Below are positions 34,067 through 43,160 of a DNA stretch of 64,000 nt, in pieces. Made by a program: the position numbers and the translations under genes. The notes under the pieces were generated by a model. It was not told the DNA's origin, made no database searches, and saw nothing but the letters and a program-made list of their open reading frames with translations. The DNA lies in IMG/VR virus record IMGVR_UViG_3300021057_000274, positions 310,001 through 374,000 of that record; one strand, 5' to 3'. Each line of letters starts with the position of its first letter. Within the stretch, counting starts at the first letter, position 1. The DNA comes from a virus.

Positions 34067-36559
34067 ATGGGAAAGACGAAGGGAAAGGGGAAGGAGCAGT
34101 TTCCGGTTCACCTGTTGCGGTATCCGGCGGAGCTCGTCAAGGACGCCAACGCGTGCAACCTGATCATGAGCGACGAGTATCTCTTCGGGACGTACTTCAC
34201 GGCGATGCTTCAGGGAGCTCAGAACGACTCGGGAATCGAGGACGTGATGGTGATCCTCGAGCGGCATCTCGGAGATCACTTCAAGGCCGACGAGCTTGAG
34301 GACATCACGTCGGTCAAGAAGCGTGACCAAGAGCGAATGATGAAGATCGTCGATCACCTTCGCTCGCAGTTTGGTGAGCAAGTGACCTCGACGTACGTTC
34401 GCGACTTCTTCATCGCTACGGCTACCTATCGTGGGATTCTCTCCATGGAGAAGGACTTCACGAGATGCATCTCGCTCTTTGGGGCCATCATCCAGAGCAT
34501 GATGGAAGCGTTTCTGGCGCAAGCTCCCGTCGGCGGGGTCTCGTCGATCACTGAGAACTTGAACAGGCTCACTAAGGTGATGAGCCTGACTCAATCAGAG
34601 GGGCGTCTCCTCGAGGTTAGCCTTCTCTTCGCGATCGACACGCGGTTCATGATCTTCCGCGACTTTCTCCATCAGCTAGTGAGAAACCAAGCTAGCTACA
34701 CGAACTGCATCAAGGTGATGCTAGCGCTGGGCGGTAACGTCTTCGATCGTGAGGTCGACGCGGCGCTGTTGCCTCAGACGAGCAAGCCGCTAGCTCTGGG
34801 AATGATCAGCTACGATCAGCACTTCAAGAGGATCGGTCGCCTGAGCGAGTTTTGGTCGTTCGCGATCACCACCATGGCGAAGACCGAGAGCGAGTTCTAC
34901 GCTCGGTTTGTCGAGCCCCTCAAGGATAAGAAGAAGAACTTTGCTGGCGCGCTCGCAAAGCTGAACGAGCACGACGAGGAGCTTCTCAAGGAGTTCGTCC
35001 GACACACCGTCACGGGTGAGATCGACGCCGACTACTCCGTTCAGCGCGCGAAGGTGCGTAAGCTGATGGAGAAGATCGTCGCCGTCAGCGAGAACAGCTA
35101 CGTAGATGACATTGACGCGTTCTCCCTCAACGTCTTCCTCTACGGTAGCAAGAAGCTAGACAAGCTTGGATATCTGTCTAAGCTCTTCGAGGAGGAGGGC
35201 GTCGAGGGTTACCAGGTTCGGACTCGTGACGCGAAGGACCACGACATTCCCGCGATCTGTTACGCCGCACAGCAGATCGTCGGCAAGCGGGTCAACGTCG
35301 CCAAGGACGACAAGGTGATGCTCGTCGTCGAGAACACCGAGTCAGCCCTGTCGAAGAGCTTCAGCAAGCCCGCCTGGTTCCTGGACGCTTTCGGCGACGC
35401 CGGTCTCAAGACGAAGGAGAAGGATGAGCTGGACAGTGACGAGCTGATCTTGACGAAGAATCCTGTCCCGACCGTTTGGCTCGCCTCCTCAACCGCGTAC
35501 ATGGAGCAAGAGAACCTGGGTCGATTCTTGTTTCACTGCGAGCTCCGCGGAGGGTCACGCAAGGACCGTCGAGACGAGGTTGATCGCATCATCAAGGCTC
35601 TCGGCTTCTCCGAGCAGGCGGTGCAGACGCTCTCACGGTACGTCGAGCTCAGCCCCGAGCAGATCAAGAGCGCAGCGCGAATGATCGAGCTCGTGGATCA
35701 GCAGGGAGCGGCAGGAGAGTCAAACCTGCTTCATCTGATCTCGAACAGCCAGCGCGTCCTCGATCGCGAGAAGATGGAGGACCTCCGTGACTCGGTCACG
35801 AAGTACAATCTCGACTTTCTCAACATCCGGGGCAACGTCAACGTCCCGCAGCTGATCAAGGCTCTCCAGCGCACCAAGCAAGGCACGATCTGCTTCTACG
35901 GAATGCCTGGCACGGGGAAGACGCAGCTCGCCGAGTACATCGCGATGCAGTGTGACCAGCCGCTCTTGATCAAGCCGGCCTCCGAGCTCCTGAGCATGTG
36001 GCTCGGGGAGACCGAGAAGAAGATCGCCGAGGCCTTTGACGAGGCGAAGTCCGAGGGCGCGATCTTCCTCCTGGACGAGGGCGACAGCTTCCTCCAGGAT
36101 CGTAGCCGCGCGCAGCACTCCTGGCAGGTGACGCAGGTCAACGAGTTGCTTCAGAAGATGGAGCGCTTTCCGGGAATCTTCATCCTCGCGACGAACCTCT
36201 TCGAGGGGATCGACGCGGCGGCGGTGCGCCGCTTCACGTTCAAGCTCGAGTTCCTCGCGCTTCGCCAGGAGCAGCGCGTCAAGATGCTGTGCAGCGAGCT
36301 CGACTGGGACTTTGAGAAGTTGAGTGAAGCCGAGCGGGGCAAGATCGACGTCGAGGTCGGGACGATCCAGTACCTGACGCCGGGTGACTTCGCGACGGTC
36401 AAGCGCCAGGCCAACATCCTCGGCGAGAAGCTCACCTTCGAGGACTGGATCGAGCGTCTCAACTCCGAATCACGGGCCAAGCTGGCTGGTCTGCGCCGTA
36501 ACGACAACTACGGCCAATCGAATAACTTCGCGGGCGTCAAGCCGCGCGAGCAAAGGTGA
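34067..36559 (+). CDS. Large AAA+ ATPase, 830 aa
   Basis: The C-terminal ~230 residues form a canonical AAA module: Walker A FYGMPGTGKT, SMWLGETEKKI pore/helix region, Walker B IFLLDEGDSF, sensor ATNLFEG and arginine-rich AAVRRFTFKLEF. The N-terminal ~370 residues are helical and unrecognised; the middle (370-560) may be a degenerate second AAA module. Similar two-part ATPases occur in proteobacteria, but no function is established that I know of. It is a likely remodeller of a protein complex. Confidence 0.7.
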   Translation: MGKTKGKGKEQFPVHLLRYPAELVKDANACNLIMSDEYLFGTYFTAMLQGAQNDSGIEDVMVILERHLGDHFKADELEDITSVKKRDQERMMKIVDHLRSQFGEQVTSTYVRDFFIATATYRGILSMEKDFTRCISLFGAIIQSMMEAFLAQAPVGGVSSITENLNRLTKVMSLTQSEGRLLEVSLLFAIDTRFMIFRDFLHQLVRNQASYTNCIKVMLALGGNVFDREVDAALLPQTSKPLALGMISYDQHFKRIGRLSEFWSFAITTMAKTESEFYARFVEPLKDKKKNFAGALAKLNEHDEELLKEFVRHTVTGEIDADYSVQRAKVRKLMEKIVAVSENSYVDDIDAFSLNVFLYGSKKLDKLGYLSKLFEEEGVEGYQVRTRDAKDHDIPAICYAAQQIVGKRVNVAKDDKVMLVVENTESALSKSFSKPAWFLDAFGDAGLKTKEKDELDSDELILTKNPVPTVWLASSTAYMEQENLGRFLFHCELRGGSRKDRRDEVDRIIKALGFSEQAVQTLSRYVELSPEQIKSAARMIELVDQQGAAGESNLLHLISNSQRVLDREKMEDLRDSVTKYNLDFLNIRGNVNVPQLIKALQRTKQGTICFYGMPGTGKTQLAEYIAMQCDQPLLIKPASELLSMWLGETEKKIAEAFDEAKSEGAIFLLDEGDSFLQDRSRAQHSWQVTQVNELLQKMERFPGIFILATNLFEGIDAAAVRRFTFKLEFLALRQEQRVKMLCSELDWDFEKLSEAERGKIDVEVGTIQYLTPGDFATVKRQANILGEKLTFEDWIERLNSESRAKLAGLRRNDNYGQSNNFAGVKPREQR

Positions 36560-36570
36560 AAAGAGGGCAC

Positions 36571-36657
36571 ATGGACGAGATCATGTTCTGCATGGGCATG
36601 ATCTTCGGAGCCGTTCTCTTCTGGGCGGCTCAAGTCATCGTGCGCCTGATCTCATGA
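36571..36657 (+). CDS. Membrane micro-protein, 28 aa
   Basis: ATG 36571 with an AAGAGGG site. A single hydrophobic helix (MGMIFGAVLFWAAQVIVRL). ATGA overlap with the next gene. Confidence 0.5.
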   Translation: MDEIMFCMGMIFGAVLFWAAQVIVRLIS

Positions 36658-37202
36658 TCGAGCAAAAATCTTATCGAGTAGCTGACCTTCTCTCGGCGGC
36701 CACGCTGACCGAGAGGTTCTACGGGCTCATCCACGACCTCTCGGGACGTGAGAAGGACCAGATCTACTACAATCCAGGCACCTCTCTCAAGAGCTTCATC
36801 ATCGCGCACTGCGTCAAGCGAGACATCGTCTCGGTCGACGGCCAGATGCTAGACATCATCAGAGAGTGTGAGCAATTTCAGAGCAACAAGACCATCCTGA
36901 TCGCGATCAACCAGTGCCTGATCAGCACCGCGGCCGCCCTGGTCAACCAGATAAACACGATGCCGAAGGACGCTCACCTCGAGCTGATCGAGAGAGTCGT
37001 CGAGCTTCACCAGATCGGCCAGGTGATCAAGGCCAGCTTCGACGCGTTGCTGTCGACTCAAGCCATTGAGGAGGCTCGTGTCGACATGTCGTCCTACCCG
37101 GCCTTGACTTACAAGCAAGCGCTCTACGACATCCAGGACAAGATCGACGAGATCACCGATCTGGTGCGCGAAAAACTTCAACCTGAGCCGGAGGCTGCAT
37201 GA
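36654..37202 (+). CDS. Helical hypothetical protein, 182 aa
   Basis: ATG 36654 in an ATGA overlap; the longer frame from 36384 shadows the ATPase gene. Long amphipathic helices throughout. No family recognised. Confidence 0.6.
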   Translation: MIEQKSYRVADLLSAATLTERFYGLIHDLSGREKDQIYYNPGTSLKSFIIAHCVKRDIVSVDGQMLDIIRECEQFQSNKTILIAINQCLISTAAALVNQINTMPKDAHLELIERVVELHQIGQVIKASFDALLSTQAIEEARVDMSSYPALTYKQALYDIQDKIDEITDLVREKLQPEPEAA

Positions 37203-37402
37203 GTTGGCATTCTGACATGAGCGCCACGGACATCGTGGTCGCTTGCTTGATCATCGCCGTGATTCTCTTCGTTCTGATCACGGTTCCGCTGATGGTCATG
37301 AGGGACAAGCGCTTGTCCGCCGAGTGCGTCGCCAAGGGCGGTGTCCCCCATCATGACCGGGGCTCGTTCTTGTGTCTCTCTCCTGGAGCGATCATCAAGT
37401 GA
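37199..37402 (+). CDS. Small membrane protein, 67 aa
   Basis: ATGA overlap. One transmembrane helix (IVVACLIIAVILFVLITVPLMV) followed by a short Cys/His-containing tail. Confidence 0.6.
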   Translation: MSWHSDMSATDIVVACLIIAVILFVLITVPLMVMRDKRLSAECVAKGGVPHHDRGSFLCLSPGAIIK

Positions 37403-37635
37403 CCGTCGAGCTCACTGGCCTCGCCGCCATCATTGCGCTGCTAGTGTGTGCTGGAGTCGCGACGATCGTAGTCGGTGTCATGACTTACATCATCCTTCAC
37501 GGCCTCAGCGGACAGATGAATGTCGAGATCTTTCTCGTAACAGCCGCCGCTGCTGTCCTCAACGTGTACACTCTCTCATTTCTCGTTGCAGCTGGTCTCG
37601 TTTGGGTGGGAACAGCGTTAGGTGCGACAAGTTGA
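37399..37635 (+). CDS. Small membrane protein, 78 aa
   Basis: GTG 37399 in a GTGA overlap. Two transmembrane helices (AAIIALLVCAGVATIVVGVM and FLVTAAAAVLNVYTLSFLVA). Confidence 0.55.
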   Translation: MTVELTGLAAIIALLVCAGVATIVVGVMTYIILHGLSGQMNVEIFLVTAAAAVLNVYTLSFLVAAGLVWVGTALGATS

Positions 37636-37850
37636 AGAAGTGTAACTGTAGCACGGTCACGTATGACGAGCGCGCAGGATGCGTCGTGGGACGATGCATC
37701 AGCAGGAATCGTGAGATCGGAGATTGGCTCTACGCCTCTCGGGCGAGCGGAACGCCATGGCACCCTAACATGTATCCGATCGAGGACGAGTTCACGACCA
37801 CTCCATATCAAGAGCGCAAAGACGAGAGCACCGTCGGCTTCAAGTGGTGA
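37632..37850 (+). CDS. Small Cys-containing protein, 72 aa
   Basis: TTG 37632 in a TTGA overlap. KKCNCSTVTYDERAGCVVGRC at the N-terminus could bind metal. No family recognised. Confidence 0.5.
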   Translation: MKKCNCSTVTYDERAGCVVGRCISRNREIGDWLYASRASGTPWHPNMYPIEDEFTTTPYQERKDESTVGFKW

Positions 37851-37852
37851 AA

Positions 37853-37898
37853 TGTTCAACTCTAGGTGAGGGGGATACAATGTCCTCCTCACCTAGAG
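37853..37898 (+). promoter_or_regulatory. Promoter with 12-bp palindromic arms around the -10
   Basis: Arms CTCTAGGTGAGG (37860-37871) and CCTCACCTAGAG (37887-37898) enclose TACAAT (37876-37881); a weak TGTTCA lies 17 bases upstream. A repressor binding here would block the helicase gene. Confidence 0.65.
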
Positions 37899-37908
37899 AG
37901 GTCTCCCC

Positions 37909-39633
37909 TTGTTGAAGCAGCACCCCTTAGAGTTTTTCAAGCGCGAGCAGTTGGCGGCACGTGACCAGCAGACGCAGATCCTCGACCAGATCGCCGCGAG
38001 CTGGGACAAGTACAACTACTTCGCTCTCAGTCTCCCCACCGGGGTGGGCAAGACGTACATCGCTACCGCGATCGCCGACTCTGTCAAGGGGTCGGCGTAC
38101 ATCCTCACCTCTACCCTCCAGCTCCAGACCCAGTACGAGCACGCCTGGGACGCGATCGTCAATCTCAAGGGCCGCAGCAACTACCAGTGCAACCTCAACC
38201 ACAACTTCACCGTTGACGCCGCGCCGTGCTCGGCCAACAAGGAGCTTGTCGGGTTCTGCAAGATGCGGTCGATCTGCGCTTACTACAACCAGAAGAACAA
38301 GGCTCTCCAAGCTAGGGCGATGATCACGAACCCGGTCTACATGCTCTACAGCACGCACTGCGGGTTCGCTCAGGACGAGGACTCACCGTGGGTGAAGCGT
38401 GACGTGTTGATCATCGACGAGGCGCACAACATCGAGAACCACCTCGTCACCTTCGCCGAGTCAGACGTCGATCCCGAGTACTACTACCTGGAGTTCGGCG
38501 TCCCGACCAACAAGATTCAATTCACTGGGGTGCCTGAGGATGACTACCTCAAGGTCGTCGAGATCCAGGACATCTTAAAGATGAAGGCGCTTGAGCTTCA
38601 GCTCAAGCTTGAGCGTGAGTTTCCTGCCGCTAGCATGCTCGGAATGGATCCTCGAGAGTGGGCGAGAGGGATCACGAAGAAGGCCGCCGAAAGGGTCGAG
38701 CGACTTAACGCCAAGATCTACCGGCTCGACAAGGCGATCCAGCCGCTCAAGATCTTCTTCAACACGCACAGCACCCCCGATGAGCTGAGCAGCCGTTGGC
38801 TCGTGTCGAAGGTGCCTGACAAGAACGTCTTGAAGCTAGCTCCGATCTACGGTGACTTTCTCTTCAAGGAGTACTTTGGCACCCTGGCCGACAAGTTCGT
38901 CTTTCTCTCGGCGACCTTGGGCTCAAAGTACGCGTTCTGTAAGGAGATCGGTGTCAACGAAAAGGATTGCCTCTTCCTTGAGACGGGATCCCCCTTTGAC
39001 CCTGCTCAATCGCCGGTCATCATCATGCCCGTGATCAGTCTGGCGAGGGACGTCAAGGACGAGAACATGCATAAGCTCGGTCCGATCATCGACGACATCC
39101 TCAAGCTCCACCCCGGCCAGCGCGGCATCATCCACAGCGTCACCTACGACATCGGCACCAAGCTCTTTCAGCTCGTCTCGCCCGAGAACCAGCGGCGGCT
39201 CTTGTTTCGGGACATGGTCGAGCTTCGACTAGACCTGTTTGCCCGAGCTGGCAAGAACCCGGGTAGAGTTAAGCTCACCAACGAAGAACTTCTCAGAAAA
39301 CATGAGATTGAGGGCGAAAAGTACGGAAGCGTCCTCGTTTCACCGTCAATGATGGAGGGTGTTGACCTCGTTGATGATCTGTCACGGTTTCAGGTGATCG
39401 TTAAGCTGCCCTGGCCCTACCTGGGGGACCTGAGAGTGCGAGCCAAGAGCAAGCTCGACGACGAGTGGTACGCTAACAAGATGTGGGTAGCGGTGATGCA
39501 GGCCGCTGGGCGGAGCACCAGGCACGTCAACGACTCCTCCGTGACCTACATCCTTGACAAGAAGTTCGAGCACTTTTACCGCTTGTGGGAGAGAAAGCTG
39601 CCAGATTGGTTCAAGTCCCGCCTGGTCTTTTAA
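37909..39633 (+). CDS. DinG/XPD-family DNA helicase, 574 aa
   Basis: SF2 helicase with Walker A LPTGVGKTY (~42-50), DEAH box (VLIIDEAHN) and C-terminal motifs (SPSMMEGVDL, QAAGRSTRH). Between motifs I and II, the Cys residues in YQC, PCS and FCKMRSIC are placed like the Fe-S cluster ligands of XPD/DinG. 5'-3' polarity is expected for the family. It may serve in recombination or R-loop removal. TTG start. Confidence 0.85.
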   Translation: MLKQHPLEFFKREQLAARDQQTQILDQIAASWDKYNYFALSLPTGVGKTYIATAIADSVKGSAYILTSTLQLQTQYEHAWDAIVNLKGRSNYQCNLNHNFTVDAAPCSANKELVGFCKMRSICAYYNQKNKALQARAMITNPVYMLYSTHCGFAQDEDSPWVKRDVLIIDEAHNIENHLVTFAESDVDPEYYYLEFGVPTNKIQFTGVPEDDYLKVVEIQDILKMKALELQLKLEREFPAASMLGMDPREWARGITKKAAERVERLNAKIYRLDKAIQPLKIFFNTHSTPDELSSRWLVSKVPDKNVLKLAPIYGDFLFKEYFGTLADKFVFLSATLGSKYAFCKEIGVNEKDCLFLETGSPFDPAQSPVIIMPVISLARDVKDENMHKLGPIIDDILKLHPGQRGIIHSVTYDIGTKLFQLVSPENQRRLLFRDMVELRLDLFARAGKNPGRVKLTNEELLRKHEIEGEKYGSVLVSPSMMEGVDLVDDLSRFQVIVKLPWPYLGDLRVRAKSKLDDEWYANKMWVAVMQAAGRSTRHVNDSSVTYILDKKFEHFYRLWERKLPDWFKSRLVF

Positions 39634-39650
39634 GAAATTTTGAGTACTAG

Positions 39651-39679
39651 TTTACTTTTTGTGACGAGCGTGATACGAT
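39651..39679 (+). promoter_or_regulatory. Promoter
   Basis: TTTACT (39651-39656), 17 bases, TACGAT (39674-39679). ATG 39686 is 6 nt downstream, giving a leaderless mRNA. Confidence 0.75.
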
Positions 39680-39685
39680 GGGTTC

Positions 39686-39967
39686 ATGAAGATCTTCATC
39701 GTGCTAGCCGCCTTTTTGTCGGTCATGACAGCAGCTCAGGGCCAATCTCTTCAAGAGGGGCCGGGGAACAAGATCGATTACGCGCGGGTCACTCGAGTCG
39801 CGCCGATCTACGGGATGGCCCCGCCGGGAAAGTCGCCGCCGGTCATGGGCTACGCGTACGTCGCTGAGTACAACCGGATCGTAGTACACGGACAGTCCAA
39901 GCGACCGCTCAAGGTCGGTGAGATGGTCAGGGTGAGGGTGGTCACCTCGATCGTCCCGGCAGAGTGA
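39686..39967 (+). CDS. Secreted small protein, 93 aa
   Basis: A signal peptide (KIFIVLAAFLSVMTAAQGQ) with an AQG-type cleavage site, then a ~70-aa beta-rich domain. It would act in the periplasm. A monocistronic unit: own promoter and a strong terminator after it. Confidence 0.7.
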   Translation: MKIFIVLAAFLSVMTAAQGQSLQEGPGNKIDYARVTRVAPIYGMAPPGKSPPVMGYAYVAEYNRIVVHGQSKRPLKVGEMVRVRVVTSIVPAE

Positions 39968-40000
39968 ACAAATAGTTTACGCTCGGCTCTAACCGAGTTC

Positions 40001-40034
40001 GGGGCAGTTTACCCCCTAAACTGCCCCGCTTTTT
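40001..40034 (+). terminator. Intrinsic terminator
   Basis: Stem GGGGCAGTTTA (40001-40011) with TAAACTGCCCC (40017-40027), then GCTTTTT. A smaller CTCGG/CCGAG hairpin lies just before it (39982-39997). Confidence 0.9.
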
Positions 40035-40078
40035 CATCTTCTCCGCCAGAAGTACCCCTTAGGTTCGACTTTCGCCGT

Positions 40079-40095
40079 GTAGTACAAAGTACTAC
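40079..40095 (+). promoter_or_regulatory. Inverted repeat, possible operator
   Basis: GTAGTAC (40079-40085), AAA, GTACTAC (40089-40095), a perfect 7-bp inverted repeat 16 bases upstream of the -35 of the next promoter. Confidence 0.45.
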
Positions 40096-40111
40096 AATAT
40101 GTAATTGGTTG

Positions 40112-40140
40112 TTTACAGGCGGCCTTTCCAGATATACAAT
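40112..40140 (+). promoter_or_regulatory. Promoter with long structured leader
   Basis: TTTACA (40112-40117), 17 bases, TACAAT (40135-40140). The leader to ATG 40261 is about 115 nt. Confidence 0.75.
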
Positions 40141-40160
40141 TCCCTTAACCTACCTGTTAC

Positions 40161-40188
40161 CTGGCGGTCACACCCACGTGACCGCCAG
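40161..40188 (+). other. Strong hairpin in 5' leader
   Basis: CTGGCGGTCAC (40161-40171) and GTGACCGCCAG (40178-40188) form an 11-bp stem with a 6-nt loop. No T-run follows. Two ACCCCGGG direct repeats (40201, 40219) follow it. A regulatory RNA structure is likely. Confidence 0.6.
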
Positions 40189-40260
40189 GGCGTAGGAAGT
40201 ACCCCGGGTGGGGAGCCTACCCCGGGCGCACACAAGACGAAGTCAAGCGGTTGGTAACGG

Positions 40261-40773
40261 ATGAGGAACTTGCTTGGGGGATCCATCTTGAAGTGCTTCT
40301 CTACGTTCTACGCCGTCGGCGGCGCAGAATACATGTCGTATGTCTTTGCGGCCTCGAGATCAGAGGCCGACCAGCTAGTTAAGGCACGCAACATCGGCGA
40401 GAGGGTCGCTGGTCTCATGGCGGGTGCACGCCCGACCCTGATGGCAAAGGACCTTCCGTCGGTGCTCTATCGGTCGCGACTCTTGCCTGATTGTGCTCAC
40501 AGCATCGCATTTCTCTCCTGGATCGTAGCTAGGAGCGGGCAGATGAACAATCAGCAGGTAGCGGATTGGATCCTCGGTGACCAGGGGATTCTCCACGACG
40601 TTCTTCACGAGATTCACCACCCGAAGCAATTCGGGTTTCGTGAGGTCGTCATGGCGCGCATCGAGGAGCTCGAAGAGCGTGTGCCGGGCCTCGCTAAAAA
40701 GAATTCAAAAAGTGAAAATATGGCGTCAAGCCATGGTTTCACCGCGAAAGCTCGAGGTGTAGCGGTGCATTGA
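40261..40773 (+). CDS. Hypothetical protein, 170 aa
   Basis: Helical protein with SYVFAASRSEADQLVKARN and CAHSIAFLSWIVARSG segments and a basic tail. No family recognised. Its long structured leader suggests post-transcriptional control. Confidence 0.6.
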   Translation: MRNLLGGSILKCFSTFYAVGGAEYMSYVFAASRSEADQLVKARNIGERVAGLMAGARPTLMAKDLPSVLYRSRLLPDCAHSIAFLSWIVARSGQMNNQQVADWILGDQGILHDVLHEIHHPKQFGFREVVMARIEELEERVPGLAKKNSKSENMASSHGFTAKARGVAVH

Positions 40774-40820
40774 ACTAGATTCTCCGCTAAATCTGAGTAT
40801 ACTCTTAGTTTTGAGAGCCA

Positions 40821-40844
40821 GCATCGAGTTTTTGGACTCGATGC
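40821..40844 (+). terminator. Hairpin, weak terminator
   Basis: GCATCGAG (40821-40828) and CTCGATGC (40837-40844) form an 8-bp stem just before the next promoter; the T-rich part is in the loop and in the following GGTTTACTTT. Confidence 0.45.
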
Positions 40845-40847
40845 CGG

Positions 40848-40876
40848 TTTACTTTGCATTTTCAAAGGTATAAAGT
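40848..40876 (+). promoter_or_regulatory. Promoter
   Basis: TTTACT (40848-40853), 17 bases, TAAAGT (40871-40876). Confidence 0.6.
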
Positions 40877-40949
40877 TATCTCAAGTTCGCCCTTCGGCGC
40901 AACCGGCCGTCCGATACGGTCTTTTTGTAAACTGCGAGGAGAAGCAGAG

Positions 40950-41549
40950 ATGACAACCGCAACCGCAACCGCAACCCCCACCAGCGACAAGCCCGCCGGA
41001 AAGCGCGGCCGTCGCAAGTCCGCCGTGTCCCGCAAGCCCTCTGGGCGCCCCCTGAAGCGCGACTTCATGAAGGACGTGGTGATCGGCAGCAACGCCGCCG
41101 TGATCAACGACGCCGCGCTGAAGGACATCAAGGCCAAGCCCGGCAGCCGCGAGTTCCGCAAGGAGCTCAAGGCGCGCGGCATGCAGGTCGTACGGATCTT
41201 CCAGAAGGAGGACTACGACAAGGCGACCCAGGCGCACCGCGACACCGCCAAGGAGCGCATGGTCAAGGCGAAGGAAACGATGATCTCCAGCGCTTTCAAG
41301 GACGCCGGCGCCAAGCCGGAGCCCCGGATCGAGCGCGCGGTGAAGACCGTGCTGCCGCTGTTCCGCGGCGTGAACGAGAAGCGCGCGGCGCGCGCCCTCC
41401 GCAACATGGTCCGCAGCGTGGTCGCGGTCGTTCCGACTCCGTCAGGGCGGCGTCCGCGTCGGGCGAAGAAGGACGATCAGCAGGCCCAGCCGGCTCAGCC
41501 GCAGGGAGACCAGAAGGGCGGCGACCAGAAGGGCGGCACGGTTCACTAG
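40950..41549 (+). CDS. Highly basic protein, 199 aa
   Basis: ATG 40950 with GCGAGGAGAAG site; the frame from 40854 covers the promoter leader. N-terminal ~50 residues are Thr/Ala then Arg/Lys-rich (KRGRRKSAVSRKPSGRPLKR), the middle is helical, and the tail is Gln/Gly/Lys-rich. A nucleic-acid-binding protein is likely. Codon use is that of a highly expressed gene. It is monocistronic, with its own terminator. Confidence 0.7.
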   Translation: MTTATATATPTSDKPAGKRGRRKSAVSRKPSGRPLKRDFMKDVVIGSNAAVINDAALKDIKAKPGSREFRKELKARGMQVVRIFQKEDYDKATQAHRDTAKERMVKAKETMISSAFKDAGAKPEPRIERAVKTVLPLFRGVNEKRAARALRNMVRSVVAVVPTPSGRRPRRAKKDDQQAQPAQPQGDQKGGDQKGGTVH

Positions 41550-41574
41550 GACCGGGCGAGCTACGCGATGGTCA

Positions 41575-41603
41575 CGAGGGCGCTAAGAGCGCCCTCGTCA
41601 TTT
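41575..41603. terminator. Bidirectional terminator between convergent genes
   Basis: CGAGGGCGC (41575-41583), TAAGA loop, GCGCCCTCG (41589-41597), followed by TCATTT. It lies between the + strand gene ending at 41549 and the - strand gene ending at 41602. Confidence 0.75.
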
Positions 41604-42282
41604 AGACGGCTTGCACGTCTGAAAAGCGCGAGAGCATGCCGATGTTTCGATGGAAGAGGAAGACGTAGGTTAAGTCGCTGAGCGACTCGGGGTCATTGTC
41701 GAGAAGGGAGAACATGAACGTCAGCTTGACCTTGCGCCCGCAAACGTCAGCGTCTAGCTGAAGCTCGACCTCTGGCTCGAGGGCACCCGGGAGCGCCTCC
41801 TTGAAGACTCGATTGCACTCCGTGAACTTCTTACCGTTGGTAAACTTGGAAGCTTGATCGATGATCTTTTGAGAGAGCTCGGCAAAGAAGCTGGGGCTAA
41901 AGCGAATCTCGTTCTCCCCGTCGGCCACTTGATTGATCACGTCGCAGATCCGCTTTCCGACCGCTGCCCCCTCCTCGATGCCGAGAAGCTTCTCTCCGGT
42001 CTTGTTTAGCTGAATGACGTTGCCTTGATGATCGACCAGGAGAACTCCCTCATGTAGCTTCTTGGTGATCGAGGTAAGTGACTTCTTGGCGACCTTCAGC
42101 TCCTTCTTGAGCTTCCCAACCAGATCGACGGACAGTTGCTTCGTTTCAGAGACGGCGATCTCGAGCTGGGAATTGACTCTCTCAACCTCCTCAAGCTTCC
42201 TCTTGATCTCCTCACGCTTCTTGCTCATCACCTCGAAGGTGACGTCTTTCTGAGATGGTTTAGATCCTCTGAAAGCGAACAT
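41602..42282 (-). CDS. PAS-domain protein with coiled coil, 226 aa
   Basis: Starts at the ATG complementary to 42280-42282 (MFAFRG) with a GGGAGTA site. Residues ~15-75 are a coiled coil, and ~80-130 a PAS core (GVLLVDHQGNVIQLNKTGEKLLG). The C-terminal half (~140-226) may be a second sensory domain. There is no histidine-kinase or GGDEF output, so it may interact with a host sensor or with the membrane protein encoded before it. Confidence 0.72.
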   Translation of the reverse strand: MFAFRGSKPSQKDVTFEVMSKKREEIKRKLEEVERVNSQLEIAVSETKQLSVDLVGKLKKELKVAKKSLTSITKKLHEGVLLVDHQGNVIQLNKTGEKLLGIEEGAAVGKRICDVINQVADGENEIRFSPSFFAELSQKIIDQASKFTNGKKFTECNRVFKEALPGALEPEVELQLDADVCGRKVKLTFMFSLLDNDPESLSDLTYVFLFHRNIGMLSRFSDVQAV

Positions 42283-42298
42283 TTTCTCTGTACTCCCT

Positions 42299-42577
42299 TT
42301 AGATCTTAGCCCCGATCGCCGCGACAAGAACCTTGATCTCGTTGATCGCTTGAACCACGGTCAACTGCCCAGCTTGATACTTCTCGATCACTTCTAGCAT
42401 GTCCTCTTGCTGTTCCATGAGCTTGTCCATCAGCTCCGTTCTCTCACGGCGATGCACATCCTCACGTTTCCAGCTTAAGTACCCTAGAGCTGCAGTGATC
42501 AAGAGCAAGATCGCTGTAACCGCAGGTCCTGCCTGCAAGATAGGCATCAGCAGGGCGCTGATTAATTCCTCTACCAT
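42299..42577 (-). CDS. Membrane-anchored small protein, 92 aa
   Basis: An N-terminal transmembrane helix (PAVTAILLLITAALGYLSW) followed by a coiled coil (RRERTELMDKLMEQQEDML). First gene of the two-gene minus operon, with an AGAGGAG site. Family unknown; topology resembles small phage spanin/holin-associated or signalling-adaptor proteins. Confidence 0.65.
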   Translation of the reverse strand: MVEELISALLMPILQAGPAVTAILLLITAALGYLSWKREDVHRRERTELMDKLMEQQEDMLEVIEKYQAGQLTVVQAINEIKVLVAAIGAKI

Positions 42578-42651
42578 TTTGACTCCTCTGCAGGCTATGG
42601 TGCGTTTGACATTCTATTTAATCTTTTCCAGCGGAGCTGGTCCAAAATGAA

Positions 42652-42680
42652 TTTACTCTATGAGAAAAGTAGGATACAAT
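42652..42680 (+). promoter_or_regulatory. Promoter of the bactofilin-PrkA block
   Basis: TTTACT (42652-42657), 17 bases, TACAAT (42675-42680). ATG 42689 is 8 nt downstream (leaderless). Confidence 0.8.
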
Positions 42681-42688
42681 CTCTCTCA

Positions 42689-43159
42689 ATGGGAATCATC
42701 AGAGACGGCGGAGTTAGCTTGCGGAGACTCCTCCATAACGGATCCAAGACGCCAAACGTCAACGGTTACACCACGCTGATCGGTGCCGGGACCATCTTCC
42801 GCGGTAACATTACCTTTCTCAAGTCGATCAGGATCGAGGGACAGATGTACGGCTCGGTGAAGAGCACCGACGGCACCGTGGTCATCGCGGGCGACGGGCT
42901 CGTCGAGGGGCCAGTTCATGCTCAGCACATCTTCCTCAAGGACAACGCAGTTGTGAAGGGTGAGGTCATCGCAGGCACCGGACTCAATCTTGAGAGCGGT
43001 GCCCGAATCAACGGGGACGTTACCTGCGCGGCGATTCAGATCGACAGAGGCGCGCAGGTCAATGGCAAGATAACGATGACAGATCCGACACAGGTCAAGT
43101 GGCCGCGTGGGCCTGTTGGCGCAGAAGGTGCAGAGGCGAAGTCGTACACTCCGCTTTGA
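42689..43159 (+). CDS. Bactofilin-like protein, 156 aa
   Basis: Residues ~30-130 follow the bactofilin (DUF583) pattern: GAGTIFRGNITFLKSIRIEG, then regular ~18-residue turns with (I/V)xGxV spacing. Bactofilins polymerise without nucleotide into filaments that shape the cell or place proteins. The N-terminal tail is short and basic. Preferred start is ATG 42689 because the promoter overlaps the upstream part of the frame from 42647. Confidence 0.8.
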   Translation: MGIIRDGGVSLRRLLHNGSKTPNVNGYTTLIGAGTIFRGNITFLKSIRIEGQMYGSVKSTDGTVVIAGDGLVEGPVHAQHIFLKDNAVVKGEVIAGTGLNLESGARINGDVTCAAIQIDRGAQVNGKITMTDPTQVKWPRGPVGAEGAEAKSYTPL

Positions 43160-43160
43160 A